Positions 1-7,735 are shown, numbered from the stretch's first letter. The stretch: DNA of 64,000 nucleotides from Streptomyces formicae (GCF_002556545.1 NZ_CP022685.1:6240001-6304000), one strand, 5' to 3'. Translations and numbers: made by a program. The notes: generated from the sequence alone by a model not told the origin.

Positions 1-701
1 TCTTCCACGACGACCAGCACGGCACGGCCGTCGTGACGCTGGCCGCCCTGCGGAACGCGGCGAAGCTGACCGGGCGCACGCTCGGCGATCTGCGCGCCGT
101 GATCTCCGGTGCGGGCGCGGCCGGTGTGGCCATCGCCAAGTTCCTGCTCGAAGCGGGACTCGGGGACGTGGCCGTGGCCGACCGCAAGGGCGTCGTGAGC
201 CGGGACAGGGACGACCTGACGCCGGTCAAGCGGGAGCTCGCCGAGATCACCAACAAGGCCGGTCTGAGCGGCTCCCTCGAGGCCGCGCTGAACGGCGCCG
301 ACGTGTTCATCGGCGTCTCCGGCGGCACCGTCCCGGAGCCCGCGGTGGCCTCCATGGCGCCCGACTCCTTCGTGTTCGCCATGGCCAACCCGAACCCCGA
401 GGTCCACCCGGACGTCGCGCACAAGTACGCGGCCGTGGTGGCGACGGGCCGCTCGGACTACCCGAACCAGATCAACAACGTCCTCGCCTTCCCCGGCATC
501 TTCGCCGGGGCGCTGCAGGTCCGTGCCTCGCGGATCACCGAGGGCATGAAGATCGCCGCCGCCGACGCGCTCGCGGGCGTCGTCGGTGACGAGCTCTCGG
601 CGGACTACGTGATCCCCTCGCCGTTCGACGAGCGGGTCGCCCCGGCCGTCACGGCGGCGGTCGCGGCCGCCGCGCGCGCCGAGGGCGTGGCCCGCCGCTG
701 A
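1..701 (+). CDS. NAD(P)-dependent malic enzyme, C-terminal part (5' truncated by window)
   Basis: The reading frame is open from base 3 and enters the window inside the conserved malic-enzyme segment FHDDQHGTA. It continues through a Rossmann nucleotide-binding motif (GAGAAGVAIAKFLL) and the MANPNPE and SDYPNQINN motifs of the NAD-binding half, ending with TGA at 699-701. The family oxidatively decarboxylates malate to pyruvate in the cytoplasm, linking the TCA cycle to pyruvate. The N-terminal catalytic part is outside the window, so cofactor preference cannot be judged. A strong hairpin follows 22 bases after the stop, suggesting the transcript ends here. The family call is secure; only the boundaries are incomplete. 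Confidence 0.93.
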   Translation, partial: FHDDQHGTAVVTLAALRNAAKLTGRTLGDLRAVISGAGAAGVAIAKFLLEAGLGDVAVADRKGVVSRDRDDLTPVKRELAEITNKAGLSGSLEAALNGADVFIGVSGGTVPEPAVASMAPDSFVFAMANPNPEVHPDVAHKYAAVVATGRSDYPNQINNVLAFPGIFAGALQVRASRITEGMKIAAADALAGVVGDELSADYVIPSPFDERVAPAVTAAVAAAARAEGVARR

Positions 702-723
702 GGCCCCGCCCCGTGGTGTGACC

Positions 724-773
724 CGCGCCCCCTGCCGTACGCGATGAGTTCGCGTCGTACGGCAGGGGGCGCG
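724..773. terminator. Intrinsic-type terminator after malic enzyme
   Basis: An 18-bp perfect inverted repeat (724-741 with 756-773; inner arms CCCTGCCGTACG and CGTACGGCAGGG) encloses a 14-nt loop just after the malic enzyme stop. There is no U-tract, as is usual for Streptomyces hairpin terminators. Confidence 0.75.
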
Positions 774-820
774 GTGCGTGTCACAGTCGTACGTGGTTCC
801 GCCGCGGCCCGGCGGCGGCC

Positions 821-833
821 TAGGGTCGGCGCA
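821..833 (+). promoter_or_regulatory. Putative -10 element giving a leaderless mRNA
   Basis: A TAGGGT hexamer at 821-826 is followed by exactly six bases and then ATG at 833. No Shine-Dalgarno sequence lies upstream. This spacing would start transcription at or next to the ATG. No convincing -35 box is visible, so this is inference from spacing. Confidence 0.45.
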
Positions 834-1795
834 TGTTCGCTGCCTATGCCGCCCGTATCGACCGTGACCAGCCGCTCGAAGGCCTTGAGTTGGGGGAGCG
901 GCCCGCCCCCGAGACGCGCCCCGGCTGGTCGACCGTGAACGTCCGTGCCGCCTCCCTCAACCACCACGACCTGTGGTCGCTGCGCGGGGTCGGTCTGGCC
1001 GAGGACAAGCTGCCGATGATCCTCGGCTGCGACGCCGCGGGCGTCGACGAGGACGGCAACGAGGTCGTCCTGCACTCCGTCATCGGCCAGTCCGGATACG
1101 GCGTCGGGCCCCGCGAGGGCCGGTCCATCCTGACCGAGAAGTACCAGGGGACCTTCGCCGAGCAGGTCTCCGTCCCCACCTGGAACGTGCTGCCCAAGCC
1201 GAAGGAACTGTCCTTCGCCGAGGCCGCCTGCCTGCCGACCGCGTGGCTCACCGCCTACCGGATGCTCTTCACCAACGCCGGTGTGCGCCCCGGGGATTCG
1301 GTGCTCGTCCAAGGGGCGGGCGGCGGCGTCGCCACGGCCGCGATCGTCCTCGGCAAGGCCGCGGGCCTGCGAGTCTTCGCCACCAGCCGGGACGAGGCCA
1401 AGCGCAAGCGCGCCCTCGAACTCGGCGCCGTGGAGGTCGTCGAGCCGGGCGCGCGCCTTCCGCAGCGGGTGGACGCGGTGATCGAGACGGTGGGCGCGGC
1501 GACCTGGTCCCACTCGGTCAAGTCGCTGAAGCCGGGCGGCTCGCTGGTGATCTCGGGGGCGACGAGCGGCGACCGGCCCTCGCACGCCGAGCTCACCCGG
1601 ATCTTCTTCCTGGAGCTGAAGGTCGTCGGCTCGACCATGGGCACCAAGGACGAGCTGGAGGACCTGCTCGCCTTCTGCGCCGCCACGGGTGTGCGGCCCG
1701 TCATCGACGAGGTGCTGCCGCTCGACCGGGCGCGCGAGGGGTTCGAGCGGATGGAGTCCGGCGGGCAGTTCGGGAAGATCGTGCTGGAGGTCTGA
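833..1795 (+). CDS. Zinc-independent MDR-family (quinone oxidoreductase-like) dehydrogenase
   Basis: This 320-residue protein has an N-terminal GroES-like domain (about 1-125) and a Rossmann domain with the glycine motif VLVQGAGGGVATAAI near residues 155-170. The cysteines that bind structural zinc in alcohol dehydrogenases are absent, which points to the NADPH quinone oxidoreductase/crotonyl reductase side of the medium-chain family. Enzymes of this group reduce activated double bonds or quinones with NAD(P)H; the substrate cannot be read from sequence. The ATG at 833 is chosen because a -10-like TAGGGT sits six bases before it. The gene stands alone between the malic enzyme terminator and a regulator with its own palindromic operator. 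Confidence 0.85.
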   Translation: MFAAYAARIDRDQPLEGLELGERPAPETRPGWSTVNVRAASLNHHDLWSLRGVGLAEDKLPMILGCDAAGVDEDGNEVVLHSVIGQSGYGVGPREGRSILTEKYQGTFAEQVSVPTWNVLPKPKELSFAEAACLPTAWLTAYRMLFTNAGVRPGDSVLVQGAGGGVATAAIVLGKAAGLRVFATSRDEAKRKRALELGAVEVVEPGARLPQRVDAVIETVGAATWSHSVKSLKPGGSLVISGATSGDRPSHAELTRIFFLELKVVGSTMGTKDELEDLLAFCAATGVRPVIDEVLPLDRAREGFERMESGGQFGKIVLEV

Positions 1796-1812
1796 GGGGC
1801 GTTCCTCGCTTG

Positions 1813-1863
1813 CCGGATGTCAACTGCGGTTGACATCCGGTGGCGTGTCAACCTACATTGACA
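1813..1863 (+). promoter_or_regulatory. Two palindromic operators with embedded promoter upstream of HTH gene
   Basis: There is a perfect 12-bp inverted repeat, CCGGATGTCAAC (1813-1824), TGCG, GTTGACATCCGG (1829-1840). A second palindrome, TGTCAA-N6-TTGACA, spans 1846-1863. The first contains TTGACA (1830-1835) and, 17 bases on, CTACAT (1853-1858), a good -35/-10 pair. Transcription would then start around 1865-1867, at the ATG (1867), so the mRNA would be leaderless. The shared TGTCAAC half-site suggests autoregulation by the HTH protein encoded next. Confidence 0.7.
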
Positions 1864-1866
1864 TGT

Positions 1867-2076
1867 ATGAGCGAAGCAACGGATCTCGCCGAGCGGGCGG
1901 GTGATCGCGATCCACGGATCGGGCTGCGAGCCGTGTCCGCGCTGCGGAAGCTGGTGGAGCAGTTGGAGGCCGTGCAGGTGCGCAGCGCGCGTGTGCAGGG
2001 CTGGTCGTGGCAGGAGATCGCCGCGGAGCTCGGGGTCAGCAGGCAGGCCGTGCACAAGAAGTACGGGAGGCAGTGA
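1867..2076 (+). CDS. Small helix-turn-helix DNA-binding protein
   Basis: This 69-residue protein has a basic C-terminal helix-turn-helix (WQEIAAELGVSRQAVHKKYG, residues about 48-67). The N-terminal part is helical and charged. A longer reading from GTG 1840 would start inside the operator, so ATG 1867 is preferred; it fits a leaderless transcript from the TTGACA-N17-CTACAT promoter. The stop overlaps the next ATG (TGATG), so the protein is probably coupled to the Clp-N protein downstream. The two palindromes directly upstream make it a likely autoregulator of this two-gene unit. No family name beyond HTH is assigned. Confidence 0.8.
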   Translation: MSEATDLAERAGDRDPRIGLRAVSALRKLVEQLEAVQVRSARVQGWSWQEIAAELGVSRQAVHKKYGRQ

Positions 2077-2654
2077 TGTTCGAACGGTTCACGCGCAACG
2101 CCAGGGATGTCGTCAAGGGTGCTGTCGTCCACTGCGAGCGGGCGGGGCACGACAGCGTCGAAGAGGCCCATCTCCTCCTCTCGCTCCTCGATCGCGAGGG
2201 CAGCCGGGCCTCCTTCGTCCTGGCCGCGCTCGGGGCGAAGGGGCGGCGTGACTCGATCGCCGCGGCCCTCGACGAGGTACGGCGCAGGGGCGGGATGAGC
2301 CGGGCGGACGTCGATGCCCTGGCCGGTCTCGGCATCGACCTCGGCGAGATCGTCTCCCGGGTCGAACAGGCGCATGGCGCCGGGGCGTTGTCGGACGCAC
2401 GCCCCCGACGCGGCCTGCTCGGCGTCGTACGGTCCGGTCACCGCCCCTTCACCCCCGAAGCCAAGGACGTACTCGTCCGGGCGCTGCGCATCGTCACCGG
2501 TGAACGGGGGCGCCAACTCGGCGACGAGCACCTCCTCCTCGCGCTCACCCTGGGGCGTGGCGCCGTCGCCGATGTCCTCGCGGACCACGGGGTGACGGAG
2601 GGGTCGGTCCGGAGGGTTCTTCATGGTGGGGGCGGGGAGGCGATGGCGGGGTAA
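2076..2654 (+). CDS. Clp N-terminal (Clp-R) domain protein without AAA+ domain
   Basis: This 192-residue protein consists of two Clp-N repeats. The first begins at the N-terminus (FERFTRNARDVV, with DSVEEAHLLLSLL), the second near residue 125 (FTPEAKDVLVRAL, GDEHLLLAL). In ClpC/ClpA these repeats receive substrates or adaptors. Here no AAA+ module follows, so the protein may act as a free-standing adaptor or decoy; that is inference. It starts one base inside the stop of the HTH gene and is probably co-regulated with it. Starts further upstream would overlap the HTH gene extensively. Two hairpins follow. Confidence 0.82.
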   Translation: MFERFTRNARDVVKGAVVHCERAGHDSVEEAHLLLSLLDREGSRASFVLAALGAKGRRDSIAAALDEVRRRGGMSRADVDALAGLGIDLGEIVSRVEQAHGAGALSDARPRRGLLGVVRSGHRPFTPEAKDVLVRALRIVTGERGRQLGDEHLLLALTLGRGAVADVLADHGVTEGSVRRVLHGGGGEAMAG

Positions 2655-2762
2655 CGGTGGACTGTTCCGCCCTGCGGGCGGCCCCCTTGCCCGCCCGCTC
2701 CACCCGTGCTCCTACCCGGCGAGCTGGAGTCTCTTGTGGGGGTGGGGGTTCGTTGGCGGCCG

Positions 2763-2836
2763 CGGGCGTGGGGCCTTCACCCCACGCCCGCCACCTCGTC
2801 CGTTGTGGCCCGCCTCGCCCCGTCTCAGGGGCGAGG
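2763..2836. terminator. Bidirectional terminator region (two hairpins)
   Basis: The first hairpin pairs CGGGCGTGGGG (2763-2773) with CCCCACGCCCG (2780-2790) across a 6-nt loop. The second pairs CCTCGCCCC (2813-2821) with GGGGCGAGG (2828-2836) and includes the stop codon of the minus-strand PadR gene. They sit between convergent genes. The rest of 2655-2824 holds nothing else recognisable. Confidence 0.7.
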
Positions 2837-3913
2837 TGACCGCAGCGTCGCTCCGATGTGGGCCGCCGCCGTGGACAAGTGCTGGCGGGCCTCCCGGAGT
2901 TGGTCGGAGGAGACTCCGTGGTCGCGGGCCGCGTCGCGGATGTCGTCGCGGAAGCGGTCCAGGAGGCGGTCCAGGTCGCGGGCCGGGTCGCCGGTCGGGT
3001 CCTCCTTGGCCCAGTCGGGGGCGTAGTCCACGGCCGGGCCTTCGGGGTCGCCCTTGCTGAACTTGGGCTGCTCGGTGGCCGGTCCGGGCTTGGCGCCCGC
3101 CTCCGCTTCGCCGCGGCCGAAGCCCTTGCCGAAGTCCTTGCCGAATTCCTTCCCGAACTCGCCGAACTCCTTGGCCAGTTCCGTCAGGCCCTCCCGCACG
3201 CCCGTCGGCCAGTCGCCCCGGGTGAAGTGGTCCTGCACCTGCTCCTGGACGTGCCGGGCGATGCGCTGGAACTCCTCCTTGGCCTGGGTCTGTGCCTGCT
3301 CCTGCGCCTCCTTGGCCTGGCGGCGCGCCCGCTGGGCCTCCTCGCGGGCCCGGCGGCTCTCGTCCTTCGCCCGCCGCGCCTGCTCCTTCCACTCCTGCTT
3401 GGCGCGCTTGAACTCCTCCTTCGCCTGGCGCCAGCCCTCCTTGTCGCCGGACGCCCAGTCGAAGAAGTCCGACGGGTCGGGGTAGCCGCGGCCTTGGCCC
3501 TTGCGGCCGCCGGACGGGCCGGAAGCGCGGGCCTCCTCCGCGGCCGCGCGCATCTCGCGGCGCAGGTCGCCAGCGGCGCCCTGCACGCCGTCCCGGATCT
3601 CGGCGGCGAGCTCGGCGACCGACTCGCGGATCTCCAGCTCCAGGTCGGCCAGTTCGCCGCTGCGGTCGGCCAGCTCGGCGCGGCCCGCGTCCGTGATGGA
3701 GTACACCTTCCTGCCGCCCTCCGTGGTGTGCGTGACCAGGCCCTCGGCCTCCAGCTTCGCCAGGCGCGGATACACCGTGCCCGCCGAAGGCGCGTACAGG
3801 CCCTGGAAGCGTTCTTCGAGGAGGCGGATCACCTCGTACCCATGGCGCGGCGCCTCGTCGAGCAGCTTCAGCAGGTACAGGCGGAGGCGGCCGTGGGCGA
3901 ACACGGGGGGCAT
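2825..3913 (-). CDS. PadR-family transcriptional regulator with long charged C-terminal extension
   Basis: Residues 1-90 form the PadR winged helix (LLKLLDEAPRHGYEVIRLLE, SAGTVYPRLAKLEAEGLV, GGRKVYSITDAG). The remaining roughly 270 residues are far longer than in usual PadR proteins. They are rich in K, E, R, A and Q, with a predicted coiled coil around residues 150-220, then a segment with repeated FGKEFGKDFGKGFG. PadR proteins usually repress an adjacent gene in response to ligand or stress. The gene lies one base after a DUF4097 gene and is co-transcribed with it. AT-rich palindromes upstream of that operon are the likely binding site. Confidence 0.88.
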   Translation of the reverse strand: MPPVFAHGRLRLYLLKLLDEAPRHGYEVIRLLEERFQGLYAPSAGTVYPRLAKLEAEGLVTHTTEGGRKVYSITDAGRAELADRSGELADLELEIRESVAELAAEIRDGVQGAAGDLRREMRAAAEEARASGPSGGRKGQGRGYPDPSDFFDWASGDKEGWRQAKEEFKRAKQEWKEQARRAKDESRRAREEAQRARRQAKEAQEQAQTQAKEEFQRIARHVQEQVQDHFTRGDWPTGVREGLTELAKEFGEFGKEFGKDFGKGFGRGEAEAGAKPGPATEQPKFSKGDPEGPAVDYAPDWAKEDPTGDPARDLDRLLDRFRDDIRDAARDHGVSSDQLREARQHLSTAAAHIGATLRSPRP

Positions 3914-3914
3914 T

Positions 3915-4856
3915 TCAGAGCACCTTCTTGTCGGTGGGGCCGTCGACGGGGCCGTCGGTCGGCTCGGGGGTGTGGTCCGTGGGTGGGGCGGGGTGGGCGG
4001 CGTCCTCCGGAGGGGTCTCCAGAGGGACCTCGTCGTAAGGATCTTCCTCCATCGGTGGCCTGCGCAGCAGCGCGATGGAGCCGGAGACCGTCGTCGCCTT
4101 GAGCCTGCCCCGGCCGCTGCCGAGCCGACCGGTGATCTTCTTCGCGCCCCACTGGCCGCTCACGCGCAGGTCCTCGAAGGCGTTCGACACCGAGCCGCTC
4201 GCGGTGTCCACCTCCACCTCCGCGTCCGCCGGGTGCGGCAGCCGGATCGCGATCTCGCCCGAGACGCTCGTCAGACCGACGTCGGTCGCGCCGCCCGCCG
4301 GGTCCAGGTCCACGATCATCGAGCCGCTCACCGAATCCGCCCGGACGGAGGAACCCGCCGCCTCGACGACGGTGAGGTCGCCGGAGACGGAGGAGAACCG
4401 CAGGCTGCCGGTGACGTCCTGGGCCTCGACGCTGCCCGACACCGTCTCCGCGCGGACCGGGCCCGAGAGTCCCACGAGGGTCGTCTGGCCCGTGACACCG
4501 CGCACCTCCGTGCGGCCCTCCATGCCGGAGACCATGGCGCCCGCGCCGACCGTGCCCACCTCGACGCGCGCTCCCGAGGGCACGGCGAGCGAGACCACCG
4601 CGCTGCGGCGCCAGCCCTTGCGGTCCAGCCACTTCAGGAAGCCCTTCCAGGGCAGGTCGTCATAGGCGACGGTGAGGGTGCCGTCCTCGTGGGTCACCGT
4701 CAGGGGCGGGCCCTCTATCTCGGAGACCTCCAGGCGGGCGGAACCTTCGTCGGTGCCCACGACGTTCACCGTGCCGTTGACGACGCGCACATGGAGTGTC
4801 GTCACAGGGGCGTCGAACGTGAGCTTCCGGGGCTCGGCGACGGACCACTCGGACAT
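3915..4856 (-). CDS. DUF4097 beta-strand repeat protein
   Basis: This 313-residue protein is built of short beta-repeats with recurring S-G motifs (VSGSVEAQDVTGSL, VSGDLTVVEAAGS, SVSGSMIVDL), the DUF4097 pattern of a right-handed beta structure. The tail (about 285-313) is rich in proline, glutamate and threonine. It has no signal peptide or membrane segment, so it is probably cytoplasmic. The start at 4856 is chosen because AAGGAGGTCACC precedes it; a longer reading to 4895 lacks a ribosome site. It is the first gene of a two-gene operon with PadR, a common pairing in Streptomyces. Its biochemical role is unknown. Confidence 0.82.
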   Translation of the reverse strand: MSEWSVAEPRKLTFDAPVTTLHVRVVNGTVNVVGTDEGSARLEVSEIEGPPLTVTHEDGTLTVAYDDLPWKGFLKWLDRKGWRRSAVVSLAVPSGARVEVGTVGAGAMVSGMEGRTEVRGVTGQTTLVGLSGPVRAETVSGSVEAQDVTGSLRFSSVSGDLTVVEAAGSSVRADSVSGSMIVDLDPAGGATDVGLTSVSGEIAIRLPHPADAEVEVDTASGSVSNAFEDLRVSGQWGAKKITGRLGSGRGRLKATTVSGSIALLRRPPMEEDPYDEVPLETPPEDAAHPAPPTDHTPEPTDGPVDGPTDKKVL

Positions 4857-4893
4857 GGTGACCTCCTTGGCGGATCGGGGGGCGCGACGCGCC

Positions 4894-4941
4894 ATATCGC
4901 GTCTCTGCTATTCACGATATATCGCGGATATGGAAAGTCAA
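4894..4941 (-). promoter_or_regulatory. AT-rich palindromic operator/promoter of the DUF4097-padR operon
   Basis: ATATCGCG occurs twice in direct orientation (4894-4901, 4919-4926). The 10-bp palindrome CGATATATCG lies at 4915-4924. On the minus strand a TTGACT box (4936-4941) lies just upstream of them. AT-rich sequence stands out in this GC-rich DNA and resembles PadR operators; the -10 is not clear. Confidence 0.5.
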
Positions 4942-5053
4942 GACATCAATGCGGACCCGAGCGGGAGACCGCCGACGAGAGACCGTCGGCGAGAGGCCGC
5001 CGTCCGGCTGCGGCATTTATGCGCCTCGTGCCGATCTGTCCTAGCGTGGGGCC

Positions 5054-5878
5054 ATGTCGTCCGATGTCTCCGAGCGCGCCGGATCGGCCGGTGCGCTGCT
5101 GCTCTGCCGGGCCGAGCCCGACACCGTCGACGCGGTGGCCCAGCTCCTGCGCGAGCGGATGCTGCTCGCGCCCGCCGGTCCCGGGTGGAGCGTGCTCGTG
5201 CCCGAGGGCAAGCCCTGGCTGCACGGTGAGGAGCCGGTCGACCGGGTCCTCACCGGCTGGGCCACCGCGCTCGCCGTCGGGTCGACCTGGCCGGTCCTCG
5301 CCCTGTGGTGGGACGCGGACCGCTCCGGCTACACCCTCGCCGCGGGCTTCCGGCGCACGGTCGGCTACGTGTGGCTGGCCAACGGGACGCCGGTCGGCGA
5401 GGACGAGGCGATGCGGACGTTCGCCGCGCGCCTCGGCCTCGACCCCGTCCTCGACATGCAGTCCCTGGAGGCGCTCGCCCGCCCCGACACCGAGGCCGAC
5501 GCCCGCGCGAGGATGCTCGGCCTCCTCGCGGTGCTCACCCGCACCGGACTCACGCTCCCCACCGGCCTCACCCCCGGCGAACCGGCCGACCGGCTGCGCG
5601 AGGTGGCGCGGGTCCAGCGGGGCGCGCGCCAGGTCGAGTGGTCCGGCTGGCGGGATGCGGTGCGGGCGGAGTTCGACGTGGTCGAGAAGGGCCCGCTGGG
5701 TCCCTGGGTGCGCGGCCCGAGGGCCCGCGCGCTCGCCGCGGCACAGGTGGCGGCCGGACTCCCGCTGGCCGCGTGGGCGGTACGGCGGCGCAGCGGGGGC
5801 TGGGCGGCGGCGGCCGCGCTGCTCCTGGTGCAGGGCGCGCTGGGCCTCGCGTACGACAGGCTGCGCGCCCGCGACTGA
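5054..5878 (+). CDS. Hypothetical protein with C-terminal hydrophobic segment
   Basis: This 274-residue protein is not assigned to a named family. Residues 1-220 look soluble, with tryptophan-rich stretches (WPVLALWWDADRSGYTL) and no recognisable catalytic motif. The C-terminal 50 residues carry two short hydrophobic segments (AAGLPLAAWAVRR and AAAALLLVQGALGLAY) separated by basic residues, possibly a membrane hairpin. ATG 5054 is preceded by TAGCGT (5042-5047) with a six-base gap, the same arrangement as at 833, suggesting a leaderless transcript. It stands alone between the divergent DUF4097 operon and a convergent TetR gene. Confidence 0.7.
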   Translation: MSSDVSERAGSAGALLLCRAEPDTVDAVAQLLRERMLLAPAGPGWSVLVPEGKPWLHGEEPVDRVLTGWATALAVGSTWPVLALWWDADRSGYTLAAGFRRTVGYVWLANGTPVGEDEAMRTFAARLGLDPVLDMQSLEALARPDTEADARARMLGLLAVLTRTGLTLPTGLTPGEPADRLREVARVQRGARQVEWSGWRDAVRAEFDVVEKGPLGPWVRGPRARALAAAQVAAGLPLAAWAVRRRSGGWAAAAALLLVQGALGLAYDRLRARD

Positions 5879-5930
5879 GGGGGTGCGCGCGCCCGCGATA
5901 GGCGGGCCGGTACCGGTACCGCAAAGGGCC

Positions 5931-6512
5931 TTAGGTCCGCCTCCCCACCACCGCGTCCAGCACCAACGCGAGCAGCCGCTCGGGCTGGGACGGATCCGTG
6001 GTGCGGTGCGTCGTGGAGAGGGCGATGCCGACCACCAGCTGGATCAGGTCCGTGGCCGTGAGGTCGGGGCGGGCCGTGCCCGCGTGCTGGGAGCGGGTCA
6101 GGAGGCGCTCGGCGGTGTCCTGGATGCGCTGGTGGCAGTCGAAGCCGAGAGCGTCGGGTCTGCTGAGTTCCTCGAGCATGGCGGCGCCGCCGAGGCCCTG
6201 GTTGGCACGGGCGTGGGTGAGTAGGACGTGCAGCCACCCGGCGAGCGCGTCGTCGGGGGAGTCCGTCGCGAGGAGCTCGTCCGCGCGGCCGCACAGCGTG
6301 TCGATGCGGTCCTTCAGGACCGCCGTCAGGAGGGCGGGGCGCGCGGGGAAGTGCCGGTAGAGCGTGCCGGGGCCGACTCCCGCGCGGCGGGCGATGTCGT
6401 TCAGGGAGGCGTCGGGCCCCGACTCGGCGAACGCTTCGCGCGCGGCGGCGACGATGCGCTCGCGATTGCGTCGGGCATCGGCGCGCGGCTGTCGTTCGTG
6501 GGCCGTCGTCAT
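5931..6512 (-). CDS. TetR-family transcriptional repressor
   Basis: This 193-residue protein has the TetR N-terminal HTH (RIVAAAREAFAE, LNDIARRAGVGPGTLYRHFP, residues about 20-60) and a variable ligand domain with an NHP-type end. It is divergent from an LLM-class oxidoreductase. Two copies of CGGAGA-N3-TCTCCG lie between the two genes, a strong indication that it represses itself and that oxidoreductase. The ligand is unknown. The size is typical of the family. Confidence 0.92.
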   Translation of the reverse strand: MTTAHERQPRADARRNRERIVAAAREAFAESGPDASLNDIARRAGVGPGTLYRHFPARPALLTAVLKDRIDTLCGRADELLATDSPDDALAGWLHVLLTHARANQGLGGAAMLEELSRPDALGFDCHQRIQDTAERLLTRSQHAGTARPDLTATDLIQLVVGIALSTTHRTTDPSQPERLLALVLDAVVGRRT

Positions 6513-6553
6513 GGGGCCATCCTTCCGTTCTCCGGGGCCGGGGGCTAGCCATG

Positions 6554-6602
6554 CGGAGAGGTTCTCCGTATGGTCTCATCCGGCAAGCGGAGAAGCTCTC
6601 CG
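6554..6602. promoter_or_regulatory. Tandem TetR-type operators
   Basis: Two inverted repeats share the arms CGGAGA and TCTCCG with a 3-bp spacer, at 6554-6568 and 6588-6602. Their centres are 34 bp apart, about three helical turns. They occupy the whole divergent intergenic space between the TetR gene and the LLM oxidoreductase. Confidence 0.75.
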
Positions 6603-6628
6603 CATCGACTGTGGCGCAAGGAGGGGCG

Positions 6629-7552
6629 ATGAGTGACGCCTTGGCACGGACGGGGCTCGGCGAGGCCGGGATCTGGACGTTCGCCTTCGAGGGACAGCCC
6701 GCGGGGCGGGTGCGTGAAGCGGCGGCGGAGATCGAGGAGCTGGGGTACGGGGCGCTCTGGTACGGGGAGGCGTTCGGCCGGGACTCGGCGGGGCAGGCCT
6801 GGCTGCTGCTGACCGCGACCCGCCGCATCGTCGTCGCGTCGGGCATCGCCAACATCGCCTTCAGGGAGCCGCTCGCCATGGCCGCGGCGGAGCGCACCCT
6901 CGGCGAGGCCTTTCCCGGGCGCTACGTGCTCGGCCTCGGCGGCCACCGGGTCGACGACACCGTCAGCGAGGTCGACGGATATCCGGTCCCCGCGCGCGGG
7001 AAGGCGCTGTCGACGATGCGCCGCTACCTGGACTCCATGGACGCGGCCCCGGCCCACGGACCGGCCCCCGACCCGGCGCCGCGCCGCGTCCTGGCCGCGC
7101 TCGGCCCGAAGATGCTGGGTCTCGCCGCCGAGCGGACCTGGGGCGCCCACCCGTACTTCGTCCCCGTCGAGCACACCGCGCTGGCCCGCGAGGCGATGGG
7201 GCCCGACGCGTTCCTCGGCGTCGAACAGGCCGTCGTCCTCGACACGGACGTCGACCGGGCCCGCGAGGTGGCCGCCGCGCACGTCGCGGGCTACGTCACG
7301 ATGGCGCCCCATCAGGCGGCGAGCATGCGCCGCCTGGGGTTCGGCGAGGAGGACCTGGCGGGAGGACGCCCCAGCCGCCGTCTGGTCGACGCGATCGTCG
7401 CCTACGGAGACGTGGACGCGCTCCACGCGCGCGTGCGGGAACACCTCGACGCGGGCGCCGACCACGTCTGCGTACAGGTGCTCACCGAGGACCCGGCCGA
7501 GCTGCCGCTGCCGCAGTGGCGCGAACTGGCCCCCGTCCTGCTCGGCAGGTGA
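6629..7552 (+). CDS. LLM-class F420-dependent oxidoreductase (TIGR03620-like)
   Basis: This 307-residue luciferase-like TIM-barrel protein begins GIWTFAFEGQPAGRVREAA and contains LGYGALWYGEAFGRDS and VASGIANIAFREP, typical of the actinobacterial F420-dependent subgroup. Such enzymes transfer hydride between reduced F420 and an organic substrate that cannot be predicted here. ATG 6629 is selected for the AAGGAGGGG ribosome site just before it; the earlier in-frame ATG lies inside the operators. It is probably repressed by the divergent TetR protein. Its stop abuts the stop of the convergent DUF6104 gene. Confidence 0.88.
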   Translation: MSDALARTGLGEAGIWTFAFEGQPAGRVREAAAEIEELGYGALWYGEAFGRDSAGQAWLLLTATRRIVVASGIANIAFREPLAMAAAERTLGEAFPGRYVLGLGGHRVDDTVSEVDGYPVPARGKALSTMRRYLDSMDAAPAHGPAPDPAPRRVLAALGPKMLGLAAERTWGAHPYFVPVEHTALAREAMGPDAFLGVEQAVVLDTDVDRAREVAAAHVAGYVTMAPHQAASMRRLGFGEEDLAGGRPSRRLVDAIVAYGDVDALHARVREHLDAGADHVCVQVLTEDPAELPLPQWRELAPVLLGR

Positions 7553-7735
7553 CTACTCGTCCTCGTCCTCGTCGTCGAGACGCGCCAGCCACGTGGCGAG
7601 GCGCTCGACCGGGACCTCGAAGTCCGGGTTGAGGTCCACGAAGGTGCGGAGCTGCTCGGCGAGCCACTCGAAGGTGACCTCCTCCTGGCCGCGCCGCTTC
7701 TCCAGCTCCTCGATGCCACGGTCGGTGAAGTACAA
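7553..7735 (-). CDS. Small acidic DUF6104-like protein
   Basis: This 60-residue protein (MYFTDRGIEELEKRRGQEEV start, DDEDEDE end) matches a small Streptomyces family commonly found beside the 2-oxoglutarate dehydrogenase gene. It has no membrane segment; the N-terminal part is helical and charged and the tail is acidic. Function is unknown. It is downstream of kgd on the same strand but separated by a strong hairpin, so it may have its own promoter. Confidence 0.75.
   Translation of the reverse strand: MYFTDRGIEELEKRRGQEEVTFEWLAEQLRTFVDLNPDFEVPVERLATWLARLDDEDEDE

Noticed and set aside
3501-6224. A 907-codon plus-strand frame crossing PadR, DUF4097 and the 5054 gene
   Set aside because: It crosses promoters and genes on both strands and reads as arginine/serine-rich low complexity; an artefact of high GC.
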